The position numbers and the translations under genes are program-made. The notes below the pieces were generated by a model that worked only from the letters and a program-made list of their open reading frames with translations, made no database searches and was not told where the DNA came from. From Bacillota bacterium (GTDB taxonomy: Bacteria; Bacillota; Clostridia; Saccharofermentanales; Fastidiosipilaceae): a DNA stretch of 55,144 nucleotides. Shown here piece after piece: positions 25,396-32,920 of the stretch (position 1 is its first letter; each line of letters opens with the position of its first letter). Where the stretch lies: positions 1-55,144 of the forward strand of contig JASGUU010000042.1 of NCBI GenBank assembly GCA_030057555.1. The letters are read 5' to 3'.

Positions 25396-27996
25396 ATGCT
25401 GACATGTACCGATCTGCGCTGTGATGGCCGCGTCAATCCCCGTGGCGTTGAGACGCTCCGTCCCGACCTCGGCTGGCGTATCGAGAGCGCTGAGCCGAAC
25501 GTCAAACAGGTGGCCTGGCAGCTGCGCGCCGCGCTCTGCGATTCCCGCGCGGTGAGCGCCGAGGAGGGCTGGTATGAGAGCGCCTGGCAGGAGGATGCGA
25601 ATTCACAGCTGCGCCTCTGGCCGGAACTCGACGGCCTCAAACTGCGTCATGACGGTCGCTACATCTGGCAGGTGCGCATCCGCGACACAATGGGCCGCGA
25701 ATCCGGCTGGAGCGAGACGGCGACCTTTGAAGTCTATCTGAGTTCGAGGGTGCACTGGCAGGCGGCCTTTATCACGTCGCCTGAGGAGCGCCGCTGCCTG
25801 TGGCTGCGCCGCCGGGTTGAGCTCGCACGGGACGACTGCCTCGTAGATGCAGTGATGCGCGCGACGGCACTCGGCGTCTACGACCTCGAACTCGACGGCC
25901 GGCCCGTAAGCAGCGACCGCCTCGCACCCGGCTGGACCGAGTACCACAGCCGTCTGCTCATCAGCACCTGCGATCTGACCGGCCTCCTGCTCGATTCTGC
26001 TGCCCGCGGCCAGTCCGCTGCCGTGCTCGATGTCCGGCTTGGCCCGGGCTGGCATAATGGCGAGCTGATGGGCCAGCATGGACAACCGGTGTATGGGGAG
26101 AGGGTTGCCTTCTTCGCAGAACTTGAACTCAGCTATGCCTCCGGTCGCCGCGAACGTATCGTCACCGACGAGAGCTGGCAGACAGCCGCCGGCGAACACA
26201 GCTATGCAGACCTCTATCACGGTGAGGTCGTCGACGCCGCCCGTATCCTCGAATGGAGCCCGGCCGTCCGCATTCCCCAGAGCTGCGAGGTTTTACGGAT
26301 GCACGACGGCCTGCCGGTACGCGAGCAGGAGGAACTGCCCGTCGTGCGGCGCATTATCACACCTGCGGGAGAGGTGGTGCTCGATTTCGGCATCAACATC
26401 AGCGGCTATGTACGCTTTACGGTATGGGGAGAAAAGGGCGACAGGGTCTGCTACGACCATGCCGAGATTCTCGACAGCGAGGGCAACTTCTACACCGCCA
26501 ACATGCGCCGCGCCCGCAACACGATCGACTACCGCCTCGCGGGCGGGAGAGAGCCGGAGACCTTCAGACCCCGCTTCACCTTTCAGGGCTTCCGCTACAT
26601 CCGCCTGCTCGACTGGCCCGGTGGTCCCGAGAGCGCCTGCCCCGGGCAGTTCCGCGCCGTCGTCATCCACTCCGACTACAGCGAAACCGCCGACTTCCAC
26701 TGCTCGCACCCCGGCCTCGTCCGCCTGCACCAGAATATCGTACGCAGCATGAAGGGCAACTTCGTCGACATCCCGACCGACTGCCCGCAGCGCGATGAGC
26801 GCCTTGGCTGGACGGGGGACGCGGAGGTCTTTGCAGAGACTGCCATGCGTCTCGGCGACACCCGCCTCTTCTGGCGCAAATGGCTGCGTGACATGGCTGC
26901 GGCCCAGCTCCCGGACGGTGGCATCCCGCACGTGGTGCCCGACATCCTGACGCAATGGGAGAACGGCGTCCCCACGGGCTACGGCGCCTGCGGCTGGGCT
27001 GACGCCGCGGTCATCGTGCCCTGGCGCCTCTTCGAGCGCTACGGCGACCTGAGCCTCCTCGCCGAACACTACCCCATGATGCGCGCCTGGGTAGACTGCA
27101 TCCGCGGCCAGGCAACGGACGGCGTGCTCTGGGATACCGGCTTCCACTTCGGCGACTGGCTCGCTCTCGATGCCGAGCCCGGCTCCTACCATGGCGCCAC
27201 CCCGAACCCGCTGACGGCGACGGCCCACTATGCCTGGTCGGTTGAGCTGCTGAGCCGCGCTGCCCGGGCACTGGGCCGCGAAGAAGAAGCGGCCGAACTC
27301 ACGGAGATCCACGCCCGCATCGTCCGCGCCTTCCAGGACCGCTTCGTCGGCCCCGACGGCTGCCTCCTCGCCCGCACCCAGACGGCCGCCCTGCTGGCCC
27401 TCCAGTTCGACCTCCTGACCCCGGCCCAGCGCGAGCTCGCCATCGGGCAGCTGCTCGAACTCATCGACGCCGCGGGCGGCGCCCTGACCACGGGTTTCCT
27501 CGGCACTCCCTGGCTCTGCGAGGTCCTGGCTGACAACGGCCATCTCGACCGCGCCTATGACCTCCTTCTGCGCGAGGACTATCCCTCCTGGCTCTACCCG
27601 CTCTCCCGGGGCGCCACGACCATCTGGGAGCACTGGGACGGCATCAAACCCGACGGCTCCCTCTGGTCCGCCGACATGAACTCCTTCAACCACTATGCCT
27701 ACGGCGCCATCGGCAGCTGGATGCACCGCGTCATCGGAGGTATCCGCTTTGGCGATCCCCGCCTGATGGGCCGCGGGTTTATCATCGCACCGCGCCCGGG
27801 CGGCGGCCTGACCTGGGCCGATCACGCCCTCGACACCGCCTACGGCCGCGTCCGTGTGCGCTGGGAGATCGCAGGAGACAGCATCACCATCGAGGTCACG
27901 ATTCCTCCCAACTGCGAGGCGGAGCTGCATCTGCCCTGGTCCGGCAGACGGATACGCCTGGGCTCCGGCCGGCATTGCCATCTGGATACCCAATGA
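25396..27996 (+). CDS. Alpha-L-rhamnosidase, GH78
   Basis: 866 aa. Hydrolyses terminal alpha-L-rhamnose from oligosaccharides or plant glycosides. Order: an N-terminal fibronectin-III-like segment (about 1-115), a beta-sandwich carbohydrate-binding-like domain (about 120-300), a further beta-sandwich, then an (alpha/alpha)6 catalytic barrel (about 420-770) and a C-terminal beta domain. The GH78 hallmark DCPQRDERLGWTGDAE starts at D462, with E468 and D475 among the conserved acids. No signal peptide, so it acts in the cytoplasm on imported substrate. ATG follows ACAGGAGG. Its stop overlaps the start of the UroD-like gene (ATGA). Confidence 0.95.
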   Translation: MLTCTDLRCDGRVNPRGVETLRPDLGWRIESAEPNVKQVAWQLRAALCDSRAVSAEEGWYESAWQEDANSQLRLWPELDGLKLRHDGRYIWQVRIRDTMGRESGWSETATFEVYLSSRVHWQAAFITSPEERRCLWLRRRVELARDDCLVDAVMRATALGVYDLELDGRPVSSDRLAPGWTEYHSRLLISTCDLTGLLLDSAARGQSAAVLDVRLGPGWHNGELMGQHGQPVYGERVAFFAELELSYASGRRERIVTDESWQTAAGEHSYADLYHGEVVDAARILEWSPAVRIPQSCEVLRMHDGLPVREQEELPVVRRIITPAGEVVLDFGINISGYVRFTVWGEKGDRVCYDHAEILDSEGNFYTANMRRARNTIDYRLAGGREPETFRPRFTFQGFRYIRLLDWPGGPESACPGQFRAVVIHSDYSETADFHCSHPGLVRLHQNIVRSMKGNFVDIPTDCPQRDERLGWTGDAEVFAETAMRLGDTRLFWRKWLRDMAAAQLPDGGIPHVVPDILTQWENGVPTGYGACGWADAAVIVPWRLFERYGDLSLLAEHYPMMRAWVDCIRGQATDGVLWDTGFHFGDWLALDAEPGSYHGATPNPLTATAHYAWSVELLSRAARALGREEEAAELTEIHARIVRAFQDRFVGPDGCLLARTQTAALLALQFDLLTPAQRELAIGQLLELIDAAGGALTTGFLGTPWLCEVLADNGHLDRAYDLLLREDYPSWLYPLSRGATTIWEHWDGIKPDGSLWSADMNSFNHYAYGAIGSWMHRVIGGIRFGDPRLMGRGFIIAPRPGGGLTWADHALDTAYGRVRVRWEIAGDSITIEVTIPPNCEAELHLPWSGRRIRLGSGRHCHLDTQ

Positions 27997-29057
27997 CGCA
28001 AAAGCCCCCACCCCGGCCGCCCCTCCCGCGCCATCGCGTTGCCGCCGCCGTTGACCGCTCCGCCCGGGATCTGACGGCCCGCAGCGCCGTTCCCGTCATC
28101 GAGGGCAAGTGGTGGGGCGACGGCCTCTACGCCCTTCACGCCGCCGAGCTCGACCGTCTCGAGGAACGCTTCCCCGATGATGTCACCATGCTCTGGTATC
28201 AGGAGCCCGGCTATGAGACCGCACCCGGCACGAATCCCGAATATCGCTTCGGCTATCTCGACGACTATTCCACGGCCGAGGTCCACGGCACCGGCCGGAC
28301 GCGTGTCCTGCTCGCCGACTGGGCCGACCTGGACCGCTTCCTCGCACATCTGCCCGATCCCAATGAGCCCGGCAACTTCGACGCCGTCCGTGCCCGGGCC
28401 GCTGCAGCCGGCTCCGGCCGCTACCGCATCGGCTGCTGGTGGCGCCTCTTCCACGAACGCTTCTGGGCCATCCGCGGCATGGAAAACATGATGCTGGACT
28501 ACTATGACGCGATGCCCGAACTAAAGCGCCTCGGCGGAGCCCTCCTCGGCTTCTACCGCGTCATCATCCGCCGCTTCGCCGAGCATGGCTGCGACGCCAT
28601 CTTCTCCTCCGACGACCTCGGCCACCAGCGCGGGCCCATGATGTCGCCCGAACATTTCCGCGAGCTCTATCTGCCCCTCTACCGTGCCTTCTGCGACGAG
28701 GTCCACGCCCACGGCATGCGCTTCATTCTCCATTCCTGCGGCGACAACAGTCTCCTGCTGGACGACCTCATCGCAGCCGGCGTCGATGTCTTTCATCCCG
28801 TCCAGAAAGGCACGATGGACCTCCCCGCCGCCGCCGAAAGATGGGGCGGCCGCATCTCCTTCCTCGTCGGCTTCGATGTCCAGCACAGCCTGATCCACTC
28901 CAGCCCCGAAGCCATCCGCGCAGAGGTCGGCGAACTGCGCCGCTGCTTCCAGCGACCGGAGGGCGGACTCCTCCTCGGCATGGGAAATGGCATCCTTCCC
29001 GGTACCCCCATCGCCAATATCGAAGCGGCGCTCGAGGCGATGTATGACTCCGACTGA
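27993..29057 (+). CDS. Uroporphyrinogen-decarboxylase-fold protein (UroD/MtaA-like)
   Basis: 354 aa. The URO-D fold occurs in heme biosynthesis but also in corrinoid-dependent methyltransferases and in uncharacterised sugar-cluster proteins. This protein has the HSCGD motif (H247, C249) and a DVFHPVQKGTMD segment like the zinc site and barrel end of the methyltransferase branch, not true HemE signatures. It is coupled to the rhamnosidase gene by a 4-nt ATGA overlap, so its role is probably linked to the same substrate, for example removal of an O-methyl group. A corrinoid partner protein is not in the window. Function is inference. Confidence 0.8.
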   Translation: MTQKPPPRPPLPRHRVAAAVDRSARDLTARSAVPVIEGKWWGDGLYALHAAELDRLEERFPDDVTMLWYQEPGYETAPGTNPEYRFGYLDDYSTAEVHGTGRTRVLLADWADLDRFLAHLPDPNEPGNFDAVRARAAAAGSGRYRIGCWWRLFHERFWAIRGMENMMLDYYDAMPELKRLGGALLGFYRVIIRRFAEHGCDAIFSSDDLGHQRGPMMSPEHFRELYLPLYRAFCDEVHAHGMRFILHSCGDNSLLLDDLIAAGVDVFHPVQKGTMDLPAAAERWGGRISFLVGFDVQHSLIHSSPEAIRAEVGELRRCFQRPEGGLLLGMGNGILPGTPIANIEAALEAMYDSD

Positions 29058-29293
29058 CGTGACATATCTGGCCAGCATCTGAAAAGAAGCCGGCAGGCCT
29101 TTGCTTTCGTTGCATGATGTCAGCAGGGAGGATAGAGCTTCAGCCAGCATCGGCATCTTTCCTGTCCATGCACTCCAATTGAGACGAAATCCCTCGCTAA
29201 ATCGATTTGAGTGCGGTTTCTCGGAGGCTCCCCGGCCGCATGCTCTTGTCACTTCAAGCGCCAATCCAGTTATATCCAGCATGCCAACTTTTG

Positions 29294-29331
29294 GAGTTGT
29301 GTCACCTTTTCCTGACACAACTCGCGTTTTT
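29294..29331 (+). terminator. Strong intrinsic terminator downstream of the rhamnoside block
   Basis: GAGTTGTGTCA (29294-29304) pairs perfectly over 11 bp with TGACACAACTC (29313-29323), then GCGTTTTT. It is 237 nt after the UroD-like stop. The stretch 29058-29293 and 29332-29471 holds no gene I can support. Confidence 0.8.
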
Positions 29332-29471
29332 GTCATCTTTAGAACACAGGACTTCTGTCATTGCTTCAACTTCGCTGTGGAGAACTGCCAGAGCAGCTGA
29401 CAGCAGCACATTTGACCCGTTTCCGGCTGTCCGGACAGAAGCGTCCTGCCGGTGTCCACATCCTGAGACAC

Positions 29472-29497
29472 AAAAAGGAACGGCCGTGGGCCGTTCC
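29472..29497 (-). terminator. Terminator of the MarR gene
   Basis: On the minus strand GGAACGGCC pairs with GGCCGTTCC (29489-29497 with 29477-29485) over a 3-nt loop, followed by TTTTTG (complement of 29472-29476). About 30 nt after the marR stop. Confidence 0.8.
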
Positions 29498-29528
29498 CCC
29501 TGCTGCTGCCAGCTGTTGTGGCCGATGA

Positions 29529-30311
29529 CTAGGTTGTTACCAGACTGCGGCGAAAACCCAGTCCACGGCCCAGACCCTGCCCACCTCCCAGGCCGAGTCC
29601 ACGACCCTGGCCCAGTCCTCTGGCGAGTCCCGGCCCGGCACCGAGTCCGCGACCGACTCTGCCACCACGTCCACGGGTTCCGAGGCCCGCACCACCGCCG
29701 CGACCCCGGCCACCTCCGGCCCGGCCGGCTCCGCCCGCGCGGCCACCACCGCCGGCACGGCCGCCGCCCCCACCGCCGCCGCGACGGCGCGTGCCGTCAC
29801 AGAAGGGACCGCCGGCACCCCTGCCCAGTCCTCTGCCGAGCCCGTCGCCGCGGCCGCGGCCGTAGCGATAGACCGGCCAGTCCTCGAGCTCGCCGCCCGG
29901 ATTCAGCACGGCCATCAGCTTCGCCGCGCTCTCCAGAAAGCTCGACTGCTCATCCGCAGACAGGGCCTCGTCGTACAGCTCCTGCTCATCCGCCCGCAGC
30001 ATGCCGACGGCCTTGATGTGCTCGCGTCCGGCAGGGGTCAGGCTGACCACGGTCACCCGCCGATCCTCCTCGGATACCCGCCGCTCGATCCAGCCGCGCA
30101 GCTCCAGCCGGCTGAGCATGCCGCTCACCGACGAGGGACGCAGATCCAGCCGGTCGGCGAGCTCATAGGCCGTGGCATCGCCATCAGCCAGTGCCAGCAG
30201 CACCTGCTGCCCGGTCTGGGGGCCGCCGGCTCCCTGCTGTGCCCGCCGCAGCGCCCGCGACAGCCGCATGATGGCGCTCGTGATTTCGTTCTTCTTAAAT
30301 GTATTCGACAT
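29529..30311 (-). CDS. MarR-family regulator with a long Gly/Arg-rich C-terminal tail
   Basis: 260 aa. Residues 1-145 are a normal winged-helix MarR protein (DNA-reading helix around LDLRPSSVSGMLSRLE, wing around RRVSEEDRRVTVVSLTPAG). From about residue 151 to 255 the protein is almost only Gly, Arg, Ala and Leu, with many RG and GRG steps and one short PFCDGTRRR island. Typical MarR proteins end near 145-160 aa. The tail could bind nucleic acid or metal, or be a disordered oligomerisation region. The coding DNA for the tail is repetitive and GC-rich but keeps frame and ends in a proper stop and terminator. RBS AAAGGA precedes the ATG. Likely autoregulated through the palindrome at 30369. Confidence 0.88.
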   Translation of the reverse strand: MSNTFKKNEITSAIMRLSRALRRAQQGAGGPQTGQQVLLALADGDATAYELADRLDLRPSSVSGMLSRLELRGWIERRVSEEDRRVTVVSLTPAGREHIKAVGMLRADEQELYDEALSADEQSSFLESAAKLMAVLNPGGELEDWPVYRYGRGRGDGLGRGLGRGAGGPFCDGTRRRGGGGGGGRAGGGGRAGGAGRAGGGRGRGGGAGLGTRGRGGRVGRGLGAGPGLARGLGQGRGLGLGGGQGLGRGLGFRRSLVTT

Positions 30312-30359
30312 AGTTATGAATCCTTTCCAGCGGTCTATTACCGCTTGTGTTCTGGCTCC

Positions 30360-30388
30360 ATATTATTAGTTAGCTAACGAAATAACAA
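30360..30388 (-). promoter_or_regulatory. marR promoter with palindromic operator
   Basis: On the minus strand: -35 TTGTTA (30388-30383), 17-nt spacer, -10 TAATAT (30365-30360). The spacer contains the perfect palindrome GTTAGCTAAC (30369-30378), a MarR-like operator placed to block RNA polymerase. Autoregulation is inferred. Confidence 0.7.
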
Positions 30389-30415
30389 GCTCCAATCGTA
30401 AACAAATGGTAAACA

Positions 30416-31192
30416 CTAGAACAGCTCGGCGAGCAGAATGTAATAGCGCACCCGCTCCGGATCCGGAGCGAGTCCCAGTTCCTGAAACAACCCGTTCTCG
30501 AGCTCCGCGAGTCCCGCCCGGCCGCCATGGTTGTAACGCAGTGAACGCAGGCACAGGGCCAGATCCAGCCAGCGATCCCCGCGCCCGCCGCGGCCGAGGT
30601 CAATGAAGTCGCTGATCCGCTTGTCATCGGCCAGAATATTAGGCAGGCAGCAGTCACCGTGGACGAAGCCGGGCTCATAGGGTGGCTGGTTTCATAGAGC
30701 CAGTGCAGCAGCGCCTCCGGCGATGGAAGCCACCCGGGCAGAAAGTCTCCGCCCCGGCCTCTTCGCTCGAAACCAGACCCGCTTCGACCCGCCGCCGGGC
30801 TTCAGCCAGTTTCCCCGCAGTTCCGGCGTCCAACGGGCAGCCCCGGCCTCGACTCCGTCCAGCAGCCGCAGAGCCTCCGTCAGCCGCGCCACGAGATAGC
30901 GGGTATTGTCCATGATCCCAGGCTCGGCGAGCATGCGTCCCGGCAGCCGCCCACTGAGCCAGGCGAGCAGCTCGCGCTCACGCCGGCTTTCTTCATCTGC
31001 GACCTGCACCTTGAGCACAAGTGACTCGTAGAGACAGATAAACGAACCGGTCCGGCCGACCATGTCGAATTCATAGCCATCATGAGCGGGGAGGAGGGAG
31101 GCGATGGACAGCGGCAGCTGCAGGCCGGAATCCCGTAGCGGCGTCCTCCCATTTTGCGTGGCTGAATCAGATGAAACAGGAACGGAAGACAT
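30416..31192 (-). pseudogene. aph(3')-like aminoglycoside phosphotransferase, frameshifted
   Basis: Read across frames this is a nearly full-length APH(3')-family kinase: an N-lobe with EFDMVGRTGSFICLYESLVLKVQ, a helical region with TEALRLLDGVEAG, then in other frames LAEARRRVEAGLVSSEEAG and LPSPEALLHWLYETSHP, then YEPGFVHGDCCLPNIL, SDFIDLGRGGRGDRWLDLAL and an end at the stop 30416. The catalytic HGD-x4-N and IDxGR motifs are intact. The frame changes three times (near 30825, 30742 and 30678), each consistent with loss of one base, and the last returns to the first frame. A strong RBS (AGGAGGAGG) precedes the ATG at 31192. It may be a recent pseudogene or a sequencing artefact. Divergence from known resistance genes cannot be judged here. 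Confidence 0.85.
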
Positions 31193-31209
31193 CACGGGAC
31201 CTCCTCCTG

Positions 31210-31244
31210 AAAAAACGAGCGACCGGCCGCGGGACCGATCGCTC
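31210..31244 (-). terminator. Terminator after tRNA-Glu
   Basis: On the minus strand GAGCGA (31244-31239) with a GC-rich middle pairs to TCGCTC (31222-31217), then GTTTTTT (complement of 31210-31216). It separates the tRNA from the aph-like gene. Confidence 0.8.
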
Positions 31245-31249
31245 ACAGG

Positions 31250-31324
31250 TGGTGACCCTAGGGAGAATCGAACTCCCGATTCCGCCTTGAGAGGGCGGCG
31301 TCTTGACCGCTTGACCATAGGGCC
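31250..31324 (-). tRNA. tRNA-Glu (anticodon CUC)
   Basis: 75 nt with encoded CCA. The acceptor starts GGCCCTA and pairs with TAGGGTC before ACCA. The anticodon stem CCGCC/GGCGG holds the loop CTCTCAA, giving anticodon CTC. The T-arm is GGGAG-TTCGATT-CTCCC. The pattern GGnCCn...TCAAGCGGT is typical of bacterial tRNA-Glu. It stands alone, with its own promoter and terminator. Confidence 0.97.
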
Positions 31325-31337
31325 GACAAGCTTGGCT

Positions 31338-31366
31338 ATCTTATCAGAGGAAGATCGGCTGTGCAA
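31338..31366 (-). promoter_or_regulatory. Promoter of tRNA-Glu
   Basis: On the minus strand TTGCAC (31366-31361), 17-nt spacer, TAAGAT (31343-31338). The tRNA 5' end lies 13 nt downstream of the -10. Confidence 0.75.
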
Positions 31367-31422
31367 GCTGTTTTTTATCACCCATTCACACGACGGTTCC
31401 GGCGTTCATCCGGCCGGGCACG

Positions 31423-32223
31423 TCACTCTCCGCGCCCGCACACCCGCAGCAGCTCAGCCTGATGCAGCGTCAGCAGGTCGCGGAGGAAGGGGGCGAGTCT
31501 CCCTCGATGCATGTTTACGAAGCAGGCAAAGTCCGCCTCCGCAGCCCGCAGCACGAGCAGCTCTTCCAGCTCGATGTCGCCGCCCGCACGCCGCCAGTCC
31601 GCCTTCTGTCGGTCATACTGCGACAGAACAGCGGCCGCGGTCCAGGGTATCCGCCACACGAGCAGTGCCGTCAACGAGGCGAGATGGAGCGGACGCGCCA
31701 TCCAGGCAAAGCCTGCCAGCTCCCCCGCCGACCCGAGCAGCGGTCCCAGCTCCTCAAGGAGCTCGCGCCGCGCGGTGCGCTCCGGCACATAGCATCCCTC
31801 GACGAAGTCGGCGCGCTCGCTGGATCCCCCGATGAACTTGATTTCGCCACTGTCGGTTTTCATCGTGGCCATGCGCCCAAAAATCAGGCAGCCGTCCTGC
31901 GTCAGAGGCAGGACAGAAGCTGCGAGGGAATGGCAGGCCCGCTGACCCACCATGAGCTCCTGTCTGGTCGCAAGATAATGGGCATACTCCGTCTCCACGA
32001 CCCTGAAGTGCCCGCAGCCCTGCCGGAAGGCCGCCTGCAGCCCGCCCTCGCTTTTTTCGAGCACCGTAAACAGCGCGCCGTTATAGTTGAGCGGCTTCTC
32101 CCTGGCATGCTCGCGCCAGACGGTATCGAGGCGGTTCCGTTCTTCCGCTGTAAAGGCAAAACGCCCTTCCTGCAGGCAAAACTGGAAATCCGGCTCCAGT
32201 GCGAACGGTGAGCTGTACTTCAT
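31423..32223 (-). CDS. Nudix-like hydrolase with an imperfect Nudix box
   Basis: 266 aa. The central region resembles the Nudix fold: FIGGSSERADFVEG followed by ARRELLEELGPLL, with R153-E154-L-L-E157-E158-L-G160 fitting the REUxEExGU half. The upstream half (G-x5-E-x7) is not at standard spacing, so a short insertion is likely between the two halves. The N-terminal 100 residues are helical and not recognised. Nudix enzymes cleave nucleoside diphosphates linked to another group; the substrate here is unknown. Start chosen at ATG 32223, with AAGGGAA upstream, rather than the longer frame at 32274. Single gene, divergent from rpiB. Confidence 0.75.
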   Translation of the reverse strand: MKYSSPFALEPDFQFCLQEGRFAFTAEERNRLDTVWREHAREKPLNYNGALFTVLEKSEGGLQAAFRQGCGHFRVVETEYAHYLATRQELMVGQRACHSLAASVLPLTQDGCLIFGRMATMKTDSGEIKFIGGSSERADFVEGCYVPERTARRELLEELGPLLGSAGELAGFAWMARPLHLASLTALLVWRIPWTAAAVLSQYDRQKADWRRAGGDIELEELLVLRAAEADFACFVNMHRGRLAPFLRDLLTLHQAELLRVCGRGE

Positions 32224-32282
32224 CAGCTGTTCCCTTTCAACCCAGGCATCCGAAACCATGGACGCGGATTGCAACTGAATCT

Positions 32283-32293
32283 ATTGTTACAAT
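32283..32293. promoter_or_regulatory. Small palindrome in the Nudix-rpiB divergent region
   Basis: ATTGTTACAAT (5-bp arms around one base) overlaps a possible -10 (TACAAT, 32288-32293) for rpiB. It is a weak operator candidate. Confidence 0.3.
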
Positions 32294-32368
32294 ATCGGTA
32301 CAGGAAGACTTTCCTGCCCGGCGCACGTCAACCGCACCGGCCACTGGCGATTACGGAGGAACGTACAT

Positions 32369-32848
32369 ATGATCGTATCACTGGGCTGCGACCATGCTGG
32401 TGTAGATTTGCGCGCGAGCCTGCGCGACCAGCTGATGGCGCGTGGCTACCGCGTCATATCCCATGGTCCCGAAGACGAAACATCCGTTGACTACCCCGAT
32501 GTGGCCATCGTTGTCTGCCGCCAGGTTCTCGACGGTGAGGCGGACCTCGGTATCCTCGTCTGTGGCACCGGCCTAGGCATGAGCATCGCCGCGAACAAGG
32601 TCCCCGGCATCCGTGCTGCCCTCCTGAGCGACTGTTATTCGGCCGTGAAGGCCCGCACCCATAACGACGCCAATGTCATCACTCTCGGCGGCCGCACTCT
32701 CGGTCCCGAGCTTGCCTGGCAGATCGTGACGAGCTTTCTCGACAACGAGTTTACCGGCGGCCGTCATCAGGTCCGCATTGACAAGCTAAGTGCCATCGAG
32801 TCCCATTACATGAATCCCGGAGCGGCAGAAGTCTCTACTGACTGCTGA
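32369..32848 (+). CDS. rpiB: Ribose-5-phosphate isomerase B family (RpiB/LacAB)
   Basis: 159 aa. Interconverts ribose-5-phosphate and ribulose-5-phosphate. CDHAGVDLR (D8-H9) at the N-terminus, the catalytic Cys C65 in LVCGTGLGMSIAANK, and RTHNDANVITLGGR (H98) are all present. LacAB or other aldose-ketose isomerase activities share these motifs, so the exact sugar is not certain. RBS ACGGAGGAACG precedes ATG. Single gene. Confidence 0.93.
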   Translation: MIVSLGCDHAGVDLRASLRDQLMARGYRVISHGPEDETSVDYPDVAIVVCRQVLDGEADLGILVCGTGLGMSIAANKVPGIRAALLSDCYSAVKARTHNDANVITLGGRTLGPELAWQIVTSFLDNEFTGGRHQVRIDKLSAIESHYMNPGAAEVSTDC

Positions 32849-32882
32849 GTCTGCAGGTGTTTTCAGGACACAGCAGCAAAGG

Positions 32883-32902
32883 GGCCGGCTCATGAGCCGG
32901 CC
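32883..32902. terminator. Perfect 20-bp palindrome between convergent genes
   Basis: GGCCGGCTCATGAGCCGGCC is fully self-complementary and lies between the ends of rpiB and the ADP-ribosylglycohydrolase gene. It is probably a bidirectional transcript end, although neither side has a good T-run. Confidence 0.45.
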
Positions 32903-32920
32903 TCCCGCTGTCAAGTCACA

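Noticed and set aside
29101-29400. Small plus-strand ORF after the UroD-like gene
   Set aside because: It runs through the strong terminator hairpin at 29294 and lacks an RBS or motif.
30370-30678. Independent 102-aa protein on the minus strand
   Set aside because: It is an out-of-frame reading of the C-terminal part of the aph(3')-like gene; the correct frame gives the HGDCCLPNIL motif.
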